DNA of 64,000 bases. It comes from Arenibacter algicola. Lineage in GTDB: Bacteria > Bacteroidota > Bacteroidia > Flavobacteriales > Flavobacteriaceae. Under the pieces are notes generated by a model. That model saw only the letters and a list, made by a program, of their open reading frames with translations, searched no databases and was not told where the DNA came from. The position numbers and the translations under genes are program-made. The stretch spans positions 92,179 to 156,178 of the forward strand of contig NZ_JAHKPO010000027.1 of NCBI RefSeq assembly GCF_018860365.1. Reading direction: 5' to 3'. Shown piece by piece: positions 46,594 to 55,780 of this stretch (position 1 is the first letter of the stretch; each line of letters starts with the position of its first letter).

Positions 46594-46749
46594 GATTTGA
46601 TGATGTGGAAATGTACCAATAAGCAAATGTACTAATGTAACAATATGTTTATTTGGGGATTTGAAGATTTGGAAATGAAAAAATTTGGAAATGTAACAAT
46701 GTGTAGAAGTAACAATAGGCGGATTTGCACTCCTGCGAAGGAACGAGGT
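46594..46749. repeat. Degenerate short tandem repeat region
   Basis: 156 bp between convergent genes contain repeated, imperfect units such as GGAAATGTACCAAT, AATGTACTAATGTAACAAT and GGAAATGTAACAATGTG, plus GATTTGGAAATG twice. A small TCCTGCGAAGGA palindrome-like piece lies at 46731-46742. No coding frame or strong terminator is evident. Such low-complexity intergenic repeats occur in flavobacterial genomes; the origin is unknown. Confidence 0.6.
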
Positions 46750-48495
46750 TTATTCAATAAATAATTTCGAATCCGTATTTATTCTACATAAATAAGAATC
46801 TTCCTTAATCCCAGCGAGTTTGAAAACCTTGGTAGCCTTCCTTTGCTCCAAAGTACCGTAATCAAAAAATGTAGTTACTTTCAGGTAAGTTGGGTCTTGG
46901 GAACCATTTCCGAAGTAAGAAACATTGACCACCCATTCCCCTTTTAGGTCGTCGTCCAAAAAGAATTGTTTACTGGAGTATCCTTTTAAAATTGCTGCGG
47001 ACAATTCGGCTTCTTTGGTTTCAACAGTATATTCCCAACTGTCGTAATACTTTTCTGGATCTACAAATTGTAATTCAAATTCGGCTGCACTGTTATTCCA
47101 TTCAAATAATACCCTACTCTCAGGATTTGAAGTACTTTCTTCCATGGACCCACTTTCCAAAAAAAACTTCCCTGCGTTGAGTTTAATAATATTCATCCGT
47201 TCCGTAGTAATAAGCGCGTCCGTACCGTATTTGTCAAATGGAACAGAATCTAGATCGTTGACGGCCAGCTCATAACGGGAATAAATATGAATCGCCTTTT
47301 GGTAATTCCCTATTTCATCATAAGCATTGGCTAAATCCCTGTGCGACTGGGCATCCCTTGGTTTCAATTTCAGAATCGCCAAGTATTGCTGTAAGGCATT
47401 CTCCGAAAATCCAAGTTTTTCATACCTATAGGCCAATGCTTTTAGCGCTATGGCGTCATGGGCGAATTGGTGGGACATGGTATCCAGAAGTGCTTGGGAT
47501 TTTTTGTTGTCTCCCCAGGTGTCCTTAAAATATTGGGAAAGGTCAAGTAAATAATAGGGAGAGTCGGTAAACCTTGTTTTTTGATTTTCAAATATTTGAT
47601 TAGCCCTTTCTTCCGTATCGGCCAAAGAATATTCTTTAATATAGTCAGGAATTTCTGGAACATATGCCGGCTTTATAGCTAACTGATCATAAATACTATC
47701 CCTCAACCCTGAATTGTTGTAGATTCTCTTTACCCCTAGTTCATCTATGCGGGTCTGCTCCTTGGTATTTATAATAATGACTCCGCCAGCACCTCTAGAA
47801 CCATATCTGGCAAATGCACCGTTACGGGTAAGTACCGCAACACGTTCAACGTCTTGAACTGAAATAAATGTCGGTGCCTGTTCATATACAAAGCCGTCAA
47901 CATCATAAATTACAGGGACTTTTGTACTGGCATATTGTGGCAGATAAACAAGTGGATCCAAGGGGTTGGTTACCCTATCAATTAGCATGTTGGGAACCCA
48001 TACAAGTAGCGCATCCAAAAAATCTGTCCCTGCTGGCATTAGATTTTTGCCATCAATGACCCGTATTGAATATGAAGTGCGGTCCTTGTCCATAATTCCC
48101 CACGAGGACTTAATTAGGTTAGTGTTGGTGGGGTAATCTGCCAGAAGTTCTTTTTGGCTTTTACGTTTTCTTTTTTTTACCACAACTTCATCCAATTCAT
48201 CTACATTCTCAGATAGTTTTATATCCAATACGTTGTTCACGCCATCAACAGCTACTTCAATGGTTTGCATTCCCAAATAGGTAAAAGCCAATAAATTTCC
48301 AGGATACACTTCGATATTATATTTTCCTTTGGCATCCGTTTTTGTACCAACCGTAGTACCTTTGATGACCACATTGGCATTGGGCAAAGCTTGGCCCAAA
48401 TGTGTGACCTTGCCTCTAATGGTAATCTTAGTTTCCTGAGAGGTCCCAAAAAAGAAAACACAGAGAAAAGTAATACTGATAACAATCCGGACCAT
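46750..48495 (-). CDS. Secreted CarboxypepD_reg-like / TonB-plug-like / TPR protein
   Basis: 581 residues with a signal peptide (MVRIVISITFLCVFFFGTSQ). Residues ~25-110 form a carboxypeptidase-regulatory-like domain, GKVTHLGQALPNANVVIKGT through NIEVYPGNLLAFTYLGMQTIEV, as in SusC-type proteins. Residues ~130-250 resemble a TonB-receptor plug, with VERVAVLTRNGAFARYGSRGAGGVIIINTK. TPR-like helices follow at about 330-420 (ALKALAYRYEKLGFSENALQQYL), and the C-terminal ~150 residues are beta-rich. There is no 22-strand barrel, so this is not a receptor. Function is unknown; it may be an envelope protein with a plug-type binding domain. Confidence 0.8.
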   Translation of the reverse strand: MVRIVISITFLCVFFFGTSQETKITIRGKVTHLGQALPNANVVIKGTTVGTKTDAKGKYNIEVYPGNLLAFTYLGMQTIEVAVDGVNNVLDIKLSENVDELDEVVVKKRKRKSQKELLADYPTNTNLIKSSWGIMDKDRTSYSIRVIDGKNLMPAGTDFLDALLVWVPNMLIDRVTNPLDPLVYLPQYASTKVPVIYDVDGFVYEQAPTFISVQDVERVAVLTRNGAFARYGSRGAGGVIIINTKEQTRIDELGVKRIYNNSGLRDSIYDQLAIKPAYVPEIPDYIKEYSLADTEERANQIFENQKTRFTDSPYYLLDLSQYFKDTWGDNKKSQALLDTMSHQFAHDAIALKALAYRYEKLGFSENALQQYLAILKLKPRDAQSHRDLANAYDEIGNYQKAIHIYSRYELAVNDLDSVPFDKYGTDALITTERMNIIKLNAGKFFLESGSMEESTSNPESRVLFEWNNSAAEFELQFVDPEKYYDSWEYTVETKEAELSAAILKGYSSKQFFLDDDLKGEWVVNVSYFGNGSQDPTYLKVTTFFDYGTLEQRKATKVFKLAGIKEDSYLCRINTDSKLFIE

Positions 48496-48572
48496 TCGGT
48501 AAACTTTAGAATTTGAAAGGAATATTCAATTCTTCAATTTAAGTAATTATTTTAATATAAACCCCTGAGCCT

Positions 48573-49646
48573 CTATATCTTATATTTTGACAATGTTTTG
48601 GTTCTATCTACCTTTCCGCTCCCTGTCTCTACAAATTGGGGTACGACTAATATTTCTTTGGGAATTTCAAATTTGGAAATTGATTTAAGGGATTTGATAT
48701 CCATATGTAATTGCTCCCTATCAATATTTCCTTCTACCACCAATATCAATTTTTGGCCCAAGATAGCATCAGGGATGCCCGCCACAAAAAATCTAGATTC
48801 GATCAATACAGATAACTTGGTTTCCAGTTGTTCGGGAATTAATTTTACTCCCCCGGAATTAATTATGTTGTCATACCTTCCCAACCACTGGAATTCAGCG
48901 GGTGATATAAGTTTTACCAAATCATTGGTTACTATAACTGTGTCCGAAACTTTTGGTGCTTCGATCACTAGGCAACCCCTAGGGTCTATGGAAAGAACAA
49001 CATCCGGAAGGGTCTTAAAATTATAGTCCTCAGGGCCTTTCGCAAGCTCCTTTACGGCAATATGGGTTATGGTCTCGGTCATTCCATAGGTTTCGAAAAT
49101 CCGCGTATCTACCTTGTTAAGATCTGATTTTAATTCAGGGGAAATGGGTGCTCCCCCAATAATTAAAGTGCCAATTTGGTTTAAATGTGATATGGACCCC
49201 TGTACCTGCAAAGGCACCATGGCAACAAAGTCGTAATGCTTGGTAGTGAATTGTAAAGGATGGGAAGAGGGCTCCACCATGTCTATTTCCCAACCCAGTA
49301 CCATGGCTCGGACCAACATCATTTTCCCGGCTATATGGTCGGCGGACAGACATTGAAGGGCTTTAGTTCCAGGTCCCATTTTATAGAATGCCCCTGTGGC
49401 CAAGGCAGAATTAACCATATGTTCCTTCTTCAGGGCAATTGCTTTAGGGACACCAGTAGATCCAGAGGTATGGACTATAAGAGAATCTGAATCATCCAGC
49501 CAATCCAAAAGAAAATTTCCTATACCCTTCTCGTACTCTTGACCTTCCTTAACAAGACTGTAGGCCAACTCTTTTAAAACTCCAAAATCGTAATGGATTC
49601 CGTTGTATTTAAATTTAGGATGGATATTTTTAAAGGTTGGAATCAC
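48573..49646 (-). CDS. menE: o-Succinylbenzoate--CoA ligase
   Basis: 357 residues, shorter than the ~480 of E. coli-type MenE, matching the compact Bacteroidota form. It activates o-succinylbenzoate in menaquinone synthesis. The AMP-binding signature is HTSGSTGVPKAIALKKEHM near residue 60; the adenylate-binding segments are ETYGMTETITHIA (~190) and WLGRYDNIINSGGVKLIPEQLE (~255), and the catalytic lysine lies in GSGKVDRTK near the end. The start is GTG and lies 17 bases inside the CPBP protease gene. It is the third gene of an overlapping menC-CPBP-menE operon. Confidence 0.9.
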   Translation of the reverse strand: MIPTFKNIHPKFKYNGIHYDFGVLKELAYSLVKEGQEYEKGIGNFLLDWLDDSDSLIVHTSGSTGVPKAIALKKEHMVNSALATGAFYKMGPGTKALQCLSADHIAGKMMLVRAMVLGWEIDMVEPSSHPLQFTTKHYDFVAMVPLQVQGSISHLNQIGTLIIGGAPISPELKSDLNKVDTRIFETYGMTETITHIAVKELAKGPEDYNFKTLPDVVLSIDPRGCLVIEAPKVSDTVIVTNDLVKLISPAEFQWLGRYDNIINSGGVKLIPEQLETKLSVLIESRFFVAGIPDAILGQKLILVVEGNIDREQLHMDIKSLKSISKFEIPKEILVVPQFVETGSGKVDRTKTLSKYKI

Positions 49647-50589
49647 TTTCTTTATTTAGTTGTACAGTTTCTAGACTTTGCACATCACCTGTAAGTTGTT
49701 CTTTCCAATTGGTCCAGCCGTATTTTTTGGAGAATACATACAAGAGTATGGGGTAGATTACCAAAACGGGCAAAAATACATCCCAGCCCAATTCCGGTTC
49801 CGATATATCCCTATAGAGCGATTCGGTCTGGAAGGCAGTCCAATCTGCGGTCACCAAAAGGGCGGTCAATAAATTATTGGCAGCATGAAAACCAATGGCC
49901 AATTCCAATCCCTCATCCATTAGGGTCAAAATCCCTAGGAAAAATCCGGTACCTATATAATAAACCATTATTCCGTAGCCCAATTTTTCAACCTCAGGAT
50001 TAAAAAGGTGCAACCACCCAAAAATCATGGAGGTGATCACCAAAGGAACCCATCTTTTGCCGGACATCAATCCAATACCCTGCATAAGGTATCCCCGCAT
50101 AAAATACTCCTCAAAACTGGTTTGGAGCGGGATTAAGAATACGGAAATAAGGCATAATATGACAAAAGGTATTAGTTCAAAATTAAAAACATAGTCCTCT
50201 GGGGATAGATATATATCCAAACCTGTAATCAAAATGGTTATAAAACCCCAAAGTCCAAAAGCAAAAAACACTCGTTTCCAATCTATTTTGTTTCTGTTTG
50301 TGGTAAGGGAAACTATGGTTTGCCGATGAACATATTTAGCGGTAAGAAATGTTGCCAAAAGGCCAAATACAAAAGAAATAAGCATTAAGAATAAAAATAA
50401 ATTGCTTCCCACCATTTGGGACATTCCGGTAACATCCGTAGGAAAAGTCTCCCCACCAATAGACTTAACAATTATGACCCCTAGTAGTGGAATGGACCCC
50501 AAAAGTTGCCAGCCAATAAATATGATCAAAATTCCTATAAGGTATCGCCAAGATTCATGATTTCCTTTATATCCCTGTTCTATATACAT
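49630..50589 (-). CDS. CPBP family intramembrane glutamic endopeptidase
   Basis: 319 residues with about eight membrane helices. The CPBP/Abi motifs are present: FEEYFMRGYLMQ (the paired glutamates and arginine, ~163), IFGWLHLFN (histidine, ~195) and AIGFHAANNLL (histidine/asparagine, ~235). Such proteases act within membranes on unknown substrates. Its start overlaps the menC stop by ten bases and its stop overlaps menE by seventeen, so it is translationally embedded in the menaquinone operon. This arrangement occurs in flavobacteria, but the reason is unknown. Confidence 0.9.
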   Translation of the reverse strand: MYIEQGYKGNHESWRYLIGILIIFIGWQLLGSIPLLGVIIVKSIGGETFPTDVTGMSQMVGSNLFLFLMLISFVFGLLATFLTAKYVHRQTIVSLTTNRNKIDWKRVFFAFGLWGFITILITGLDIYLSPEDYVFNFELIPFVILCLISVFLIPLQTSFEEYFMRGYLMQGIGLMSGKRWVPLVITSMIFGWLHLFNPEVEKLGYGIMVYYIGTGFFLGILTLMDEGLELAIGFHAANNLLTALLVTADWTAFQTESLYRDISEPELGWDVFLPVLVIYPILLYVFSKKYGWTNWKEQLTGDVQSLETVQLNKESDSNL

Positions 50590-51632
50590 ATATTCTCTAT
50601 TAAATTATTTTCCCAACTCCCAGTTTTTTCATAGGATATTGTTCCATTTTTCACTTTTAACGGGCACTCAAAATTATTGGTGTATAGACCACCGGTACCC
50701 AATCCCTGAGGTAAAGGGTTATTTAATGTATAAGTCCATTGGGCTATGGCATTGAGGCCAATATTGCTTTCCAGCGCACTGGTAACCCACCATTTTATAT
50801 TTAACTTCTCCGCAACTTTTATCCATTCCATACTTCCTCTAAACCCACCTACCAAACTTGGTTTTAGGATTATATACTGCGGCCTTATGGTTTGTAGAAG
50901 TTTCTCCTTTTCCGTTACATCCTTAATACCGATTAGTTCCTCGTCCAAGGCTATGGGGATTGGAGAATTAAAGCATAATTCCTTCATTTCATTGGCGTTG
51001 CCCGCCTTGATTGGTTGTTCTATGGAGTGTAGTTCATAAAGGGAAAGGCGCTCCAGTTTGCGCATGGCCTCCGAAGGGATAAATGCACCATTGGCATCAA
51101 CTCTTAATTCGATTTTATTTTCACTGTATTTATTTCGAATGGATTTTAATAACGCTATTTCCTTCTCAAAATCGATGGCTCCAATTTTTAATTTTATGCA
51201 TTTGAAACCTTCCACCAGCTTTTGCTGGATCTGTTGGTGCATGAAGTGTTCATCTCCCATCCAAATCAGGCCATTGATTGCTATAGGGCTATTGTTTTGC
51301 GTGAATTCTGAAGGATAAAGCAAAAAGGGATCCTTGGAATTTAGGGATAAAAAGGCTTGTTCCACCCCGAACTGGATACTTGGATAATGCATCAAAGCTT
51401 CCCACAGTTGCTCTTTGCCCAAATGGATATTGTCACAGGTCCATTTTAGCCTGTCCTCATAATCGGGAACATCATCAACACTTAACCCCCTTAATATACC
51501 GCATTCCCCAATTCCATATTTATTATCCTGTTCTAAAATAATAAAGAAGGTTTCTTTATGGGTCATAATACCCCTGGAAGTACCACTGGGACGTTTAAAT
51601 TCTAAAATGTATTTTTTGTAGGTCGCTTTCAT
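50580..51632 (-). CDS. menC: o-Succinylbenzoate synthase (enolase superfamily)
   Basis: About 350 residues from the ATG at 51632; an ATG 15 bases earlier adds MILYF and lacks support. It dehydrates SHCHC to o-succinylbenzoate in menaquinone synthesis. The enolase-superfamily signs are the lysine pair in KCIKLKIGAID (~150), the metal-binding aspartate in RVDANGAF (~180), the glutamate in HSIEQPIK (~210), ALDEELIG (~235), and the lysine in ILKPSLVGGF (~260). Related dipeptide epimerases differ; the adjacent menE makes MenC the better call. It is the promoter-proximal gene of the overlapping operon. Confidence 0.9.
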   Translation of the reverse strand: MKATYKKYILEFKRPSGTSRGIMTHKETFFIILEQDNKYGIGECGILRGLSVDDVPDYEDRLKWTCDNIHLGKEQLWEALMHYPSIQFGVEQAFLSLNSKDPFLLYPSEFTQNNSPIAINGLIWMGDEHFMHQQIQQKLVEGFKCIKLKIGAIDFEKEIALLKSIRNKYSENKIELRVDANGAFIPSEAMRKLERLSLYELHSIEQPIKAGNANEMKELCFNSPIPIALDEELIGIKDVTEKEKLLQTIRPQYIILKPSLVGGFRGSMEWIKVAEKLNIKWWVTSALESNIGLNAIAQWTYTLNNPLPQGLGTGGLYTNNFECPLKVKNGTISYEKTGSWENNLIENICI

Positions 51633-51671
51633 GAAATATAAAATCAAATTTAACTATCTTTTTTTCCAATT

Positions 51672-52475
51672 ATGAAAAAAATGAAAACAAAAGTAGATAA
51701 GGTAGTTTGGATAACGGGGGCTTCATCAGGTATAGGCGAGGCACTGACCTATGCACTTAATCGCAAAGGCTATAAACTAATTATATCTTCCAGGAAATTA
51801 ATAGATCTAAAACAAGTAAAGGCCCGTTGCCCAAATAGCGATCTTATCTCCCTACTCCCATTAGATTTGATGGATAGGGATAAAATGTCTGAAAAAGTTA
51901 CGGAAGCTTTGTCTTTTTATGGATCAATAGACCTTTTGATTAATAATGCAGGCATAAGCCAACGCTCCTTGATTATGGAAACCGATTTGCAAGTTTATCA
52001 GAAATTAATGGACGTAAATTACATGGGTACCATTGCACTTACCAAAGCAATCCTTCCTTATTTTGTGTCCCAAAAAAATGGTCATTTTGTTACCGTAACC
52101 AGCCTAATGGGAAAATTTGGCTCGCCTTATCGCTCTGGATATTGCGGGGCCAAGCACGCTCTCCATGGTTTTTTTGATGTTTTGCGCATGGAACATGAAA
52201 AGGAGAACATAAAGGTAACTATGGTATGTCCAGGTTTTGTAAATACCAATGTAGCCATAAATGCCCTAACAGCAGATGGGACTCCCCAAGTTGACAATGA
52301 TATGGCTACTAAAAATGGGCTATCTCCCTATGTTTTTGCCAAAAAAATGGTCAATGCCATAGAAAAAGAGAAATTCGAAGTTTACATTGGCCGGAAAGAA
52401 GTAATGGGTATCTATATGAAAAGATTCTTCCCTAAACTGCTCCACAGGCTAGTACTTCGAAGTAAAGTGAGATAG
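51672..52475 (+). CDS. SDR family oxidoreductase
   Basis: 267 residues. The cofactor motif TGASSGIGEAL is near residue 14, NNAG near 94, the catalytic serine in TVTSLMGKFG, and the YxxxK pair in YCGAKHALHG near 158, so it is catalytically complete. The C-terminal half resembles dehydrogenase/reductase SDR 7-like members and short-chain dehydrogenases acting on lipids or ketones. The start lies 39 bp from the divergent menC start. The stop abuts the end of the convergent UPF0173 gene with no spacer, leaving no room for a terminator between them. Confidence 0.92.
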   Translation: MKKMKTKVDKVVWITGASSGIGEALTYALNRKGYKLIISSRKLIDLKQVKARCPNSDLISLLPLDLMDRDKMSEKVTEALSFYGSIDLLINNAGISQRSLIMETDLQVYQKLMDVNYMGTIALTKAILPYFVSQKNGHFVTVTSLMGKFGSPYRSGYCGAKHALHGFFDVLRMEHEKENIKVTMVCPGFVNTNVAINALTADGTPQVDNDMATKNGLSPYVFAKKMVNAIEKEKFEVYIGRKEVMGIYMKRFFPKLLHRLVLRSKVR

Positions 52476-53156
52476 CTAAACCGTTAAAGATCCCCCTATT
52501 TCCAAAAGAATAAGCTCCTTGCCATGCTTGGAAAATTTTTGAATGGATTCCTTATGATCAATTATAATATACCCGAAAGTATCGTAATGATAACCCAATA
52601 TCCTTGGGCATTCCACAAAATCGGATGCCAAAAGGGCATCATCGACCCCCATCGTAAAATTATCGCCAATAGGCAAGACAGCAAGATCCAACTGAAATGA
52701 CATAGGAATTAGTTTCATATCCATTGTCAAGGCCGTATCACCTGCTATATAAATGTGCTTTCCTTCGGATGATAGAATAAATCCCCCTGGTTGACCACCA
52801 TAAGTCCCATCGGCAAAGGAAGAGGTGTGAATGGCATTTACATATTTCAGGGTGCCAAAATCGAACTTCCAGTTCCCACCGTGATTCATAGGGTGAGCCT
52901 TTAGTCCTTTGTTTTCAAAGTAAGTGGCAATCTCATAATTACTTACCACTGTGGCATTGCTCATTTTTCCAATTTCCTCAACATCCAAGGTATGGTCTTG
53001 ATGGGCGTGGGTAACCAAGATATAATCGGGTTTTAAATCTTCAATGTCGATTTTACCTTTGACTTTATCATTTCCTGAAATAAATGGATCTACCAGTAAC
53101 CTTTTTCCACCTGTTATAATGAGTAAAGAGGAATGGCCTAGAAAAGTAATTTGCAT
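52476..53156 (-). CDS. UPF0173 family metal-dependent hydrolase
   Basis: 226 residues, the full length of UPF0173/UlaG-like MBL-fold proteins. The N-terminus TFLGHSSLLIITGGKRLLVDPFISGN is diagnostic, and the metal motif is VTHAHQDHTLD (HxHxDH, ~50). Further ligands are in NHGGNWKFD, IAGDTALTMDM and LGYHYDTFGYI. Its reaction is unknown; a phosphodiesterase or lactonase role is often assumed. Unlike the similar fold at 40769-41569, this copy keeps the usual histidine set. It ends directly at the SDR stop and follows the sensor kinase by 25 bp on the same strand. Confidence 0.92.
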   Translation of the reverse strand: MQITFLGHSSLLIITGGKRLLVDPFISGNDKVKGKIDIEDLKPDYILVTHAHQDHTLDVEEIGKMSNATVVSNYEIATYFENKGLKAHPMNHGGNWKFDFGTLKYVNAIHTSSFADGTYGGQPGGFILSSEGKHIYIAGDTALTMDMKLIPMSFQLDLAVLPIGDNFTMGVDDALLASDFVECPRILGYHYDTFGYIIIDHKESIQKFSKHGKELILLEIGGSLTV

Positions 53157-53180
53157 AAGTTGAACTGTTTTTATTCAAAT

Positions 53181-55142
53181 TTATTTAAAATTGAACCAAA
53201 AACGAACTCCTTCAGATGTTTTATCGATATTTAAAGTAGATTGAAGCTGATTTACCAAACGATTCATTAACCTTATCCCCATGGAGGAATTGGCCCTATC
53301 ATCAGTATCTTCTGGCAGTCCTACACCATTATCCGTGTACTCAAAATAGCCCTGTCCCCCATTTTTTCTTAAATGGATATAAATTTTTCCATTTTCGTCA
53401 TCGTCCGGGAAGGCATATTTAAATGAATTGGATACCAATTCATTTAAAATAAGTCCAAAGGGAATTGCCCTATCAATATCCAACTCAACGCCTTCGGCAT
53501 CAATGGTAATATTTATATTATGGCCACCTTTTTTGTAAACCGATTGTACACTGTTAATAAGACTTTCTATATAACCCTGCATTTCTATTACGGAGAGATC
53601 ATCGTTCTGATATAGTTTCTGATGGATAAGCGCCATCGCCTTTACCCTGCTCTTGCCCTCTTCCAACGCCTCAATAGCAGCTTTACTACGGGTATTTTTT
53701 GTTTGTAGGCTAAGTAGGCTGGATACCATCTGCAGGTTATTTTTTACCCTATGGTGAATTTCTTTTAAAAGCGAATCCTTTTCTACCAGCGAAGCCTCTA
53801 TTATGCGCTTTTGATCTGCAATGAGTCTCTGGTTCTTAATACTTTTCAAATAGGCAAACACTAAACCGGCAAATCCCAAAAGTGTAAATATCAATGAAAT
53901 AAAAACAATGTTTATTCTTTCCTCTTTGGCCTGTAGATCGCTTCGGGATTGCTCTAGGTCCTTTTTCTGCTGCTCCATCATTTTTTTGGAGTACTCTATC
54001 TCTTGTCCGGCCACCGCCGCCAATTGTTGCTTTTTCATGGAGGATTCATTTCTATTTAAAGAATCCCTGATGCGTACATTTCTTTTTAAATAGTCGACCG
54101 AATTTTTATAATCGCCTATGCGGTCATAATAGGCCGCTAATAATCTATTTCTTCTAAGGATATTTTCTATTTTAACAGGATCTTGCCCATCCAAAAGATA
54201 TTCCTTGGCCTTCTCATAGTCTTCTTTCTGTAAATAGCAATCCGCCAACTCCAAGGTGTTTTCTACCTTGTCCGACGAGAACTTACCCTTATTGTACTCA
54301 TTGATCAGGTTAATGGAGTTTTCCAAATAAGGAATGGCAATATCATATTCCTTGAGTAGGGCATGGCATTTACCAATATTTCCTTCTATAATGGCTTTCA
54401 ATAAATTGCCTTTGCTAATTTCTTGTTCTGTTTTCTCCCTACTAATATCATTGAGGTATACATCAATAAATCCTTTTGCCTTCTTGTAATAGGTTAAAGC
54501 TGTTGGAATGGACATATCCAAAAGAAGGTAGTTTCCAACGTTGCTCTGATATTGGGCCTGGCCAAAATAATCATCCTCCCTTATGGTTTTTAGCTTGTCC
54601 TTGATATAGTCGTCCATTGCCTTTCTATGAAGTCCAAGGTTGGAATAGATATCATAGAAAATAACCTTATCCGTAAGGCCTAAATTCTTTTTCTCATTTC
54701 TTATTTCAAATTGCCGATCGTATAACCCCAATTTAGCATAGTTGTTGTCTATGAGATCTAAAAGAATTTTTTTGGATGGTAAATCCAAATTTTCAATTTT
54801 CTTGTACAATTGGTTTGCAATGGCCACACTTTTACTAAAGTCGCCAATATCATAATAGAGCTGGGATTGCATAAGCTCATATTTAGTGATGCTTATTGAA
54901 TCCTTTACTTTTTGGGCATTGTTGTGATATACATTTACCGCGGCTTGCCAGTCATAGGCCGAATCCTCAAGATAGCGATTGGGGACCCCAAAGAAATAGT
55001 CGAACCTTTCCTGTACTCCTTTCTTATTTTGGAACTCTTGAAAATAATCCGGTTTGGTTGAAGAGTCTTGGGCATGAGAATACCAAAAACACAATGAACA
55101 AATCATTAATGAAACAAATATTTTATTAAAAGACTTCACCAT
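53181..55142 (-). CDS. TPR-containing sensor histidine kinase, HisKA_2 type
   Basis: 653 residues. A signal peptide (ending YSHA) leads a periplasmic TPR-like sensor region (about 30-390, with segments such as ALTYYKKAKGFIDVYL and ADCYLQKEDYEKAKEYLLDG), then a membrane helix near 410-430 (IVFISLIFTLLGFAGLVFAYL). The HisKA_2 domain has its phosphohistidine in LLKEIHHRVKNNLQMVSSL (~465), and the HATPase domain has LILNELVSNSFKYAF and DNGVGLPED. HisKA_2 kinases often pair with LytTR regulators, but no response regulator is adjacent, so the partner is elsewhere. Confidence 0.92.
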   Translation of the reverse strand: MVKSFNKIFVSLMICSLCFWYSHAQDSSTKPDYFQEFQNKKGVQERFDYFFGVPNRYLEDSAYDWQAAVNVYHNNAQKVKDSISITKYELMQSQLYYDIGDFSKSVAIANQLYKKIENLDLPSKKILLDLIDNNYAKLGLYDRQFEIRNEKKNLGLTDKVIFYDIYSNLGLHRKAMDDYIKDKLKTIREDDYFGQAQYQSNVGNYLLLDMSIPTALTYYKKAKGFIDVYLNDISREKTEQEISKGNLLKAIIEGNIGKCHALLKEYDIAIPYLENSINLINEYNKGKFSSDKVENTLELADCYLQKEDYEKAKEYLLDGQDPVKIENILRRNRLLAAYYDRIGDYKNSVDYLKRNVRIRDSLNRNESSMKKQQLAAVAGQEIEYSKKMMEQQKKDLEQSRSDLQAKEERINIVFISLIFTLLGFAGLVFAYLKSIKNQRLIADQKRIIEASLVEKDSLLKEIHHRVKNNLQMVSSLLSLQTKNTRSKAAIEALEEGKSRVKAMALIHQKLYQNDDLSVIEMQGYIESLINSVQSVYKKGGHNINITIDAEGVELDIDRAIPFGLILNELVSNSFKYAFPDDDENGKIYIHLRKNGGQGYFEYTDNGVGLPEDTDDRANSSMGIRLMNRLVNQLQSTLNIDKTSEGVRFWFNFK

Positions 55143-55780
55143 TGTTCAATTGTTGTCTAAAAATTTTAATTACTTCTTGGTCTTTTTAATAATTATATAA
55201 GCCTTCGGCATATTGGGACACAATACTACAAACGCCAAAGCAGGGTTATTGTTGTACCCCTCATATCCCTAATTACCATCATCATTACTTGCCAGATAAT
55301 AACACAAAACAAATTAAGTGATTTGTGGGCAAGTTAACCATTATTTCATCCTTCAACTTTTTATGCCGATAGGAAGATTCAAAAATAAAAAAGGCGATAC
55401 AAATTAATTGCACAGCCTTTTTATATATGTAATGATAAGATTTGGGACTCGTTATCAGTTCAAAAATATATTGTAGAAATGTGAAATTTAGAATTTTGTT
55501 GTGTAACACCACGATCTTGTTGTGAAAGTTGGAAATTGAAGATAATCTTGCATTTCATCGATAATAACAAGCATTTCATCGGATAATTAGCCTATAAGGG
55601 AAACCTTACAATTAGTTGGTACAAATCTTATTTAAGTGCTAAATTATTGGATGGATCCAGCTCCATCCTGTCCGGAAGCAATCAGGGATAACCACTTTCG
55701 AAAATTTTTTATTACCGGATATAACTTGTCTAAAAATAATATACCGGATACCTCTCTTTTAGCCCATCAATAGAACTATA
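55143..55780. other. Gene-free region between kinase and repressor genes
   Basis: 638 bp upstream of the kinase. There is no convincing gene. It holds a paired 21-bp-period direct repeat (55550-55581), a GGATGGA/TCCATCC hairpin (55649-55668) without a T-run, and a weak AAAAAGGC/GCCTTTTT pair (55388-55422) with a long loop. A 75-codon open frame at 55285-55512 on the minus strand has no features and is not annotated. Confidence 0.5.
55550..55581. repeat. Direct repeat with 21-bp period, possible regulator site
   Basis: GCATTTCATCG occurs at 55550-55560 and again at 55571-55581, each followed by (G)ATAAT. A pair of short direct repeats two helical turns apart is the layout bound by LytTR-type dimers. 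Position is ~410 bp upstream of the kinase start. Function is inferred. Confidence 0.5.

Noticed and set aside
51633-51647. Upstream start for menC adding MILYF
   Set aside because: The added residues do not belong to the family, and the second Met matches MenC N-termini better.
55285-55512. 75-codon open frame on the minus strand upstream of the kinase
   Set aside because: AT-rich, hydrophobic by base composition, without start context or family features; the gap looks regulatory.
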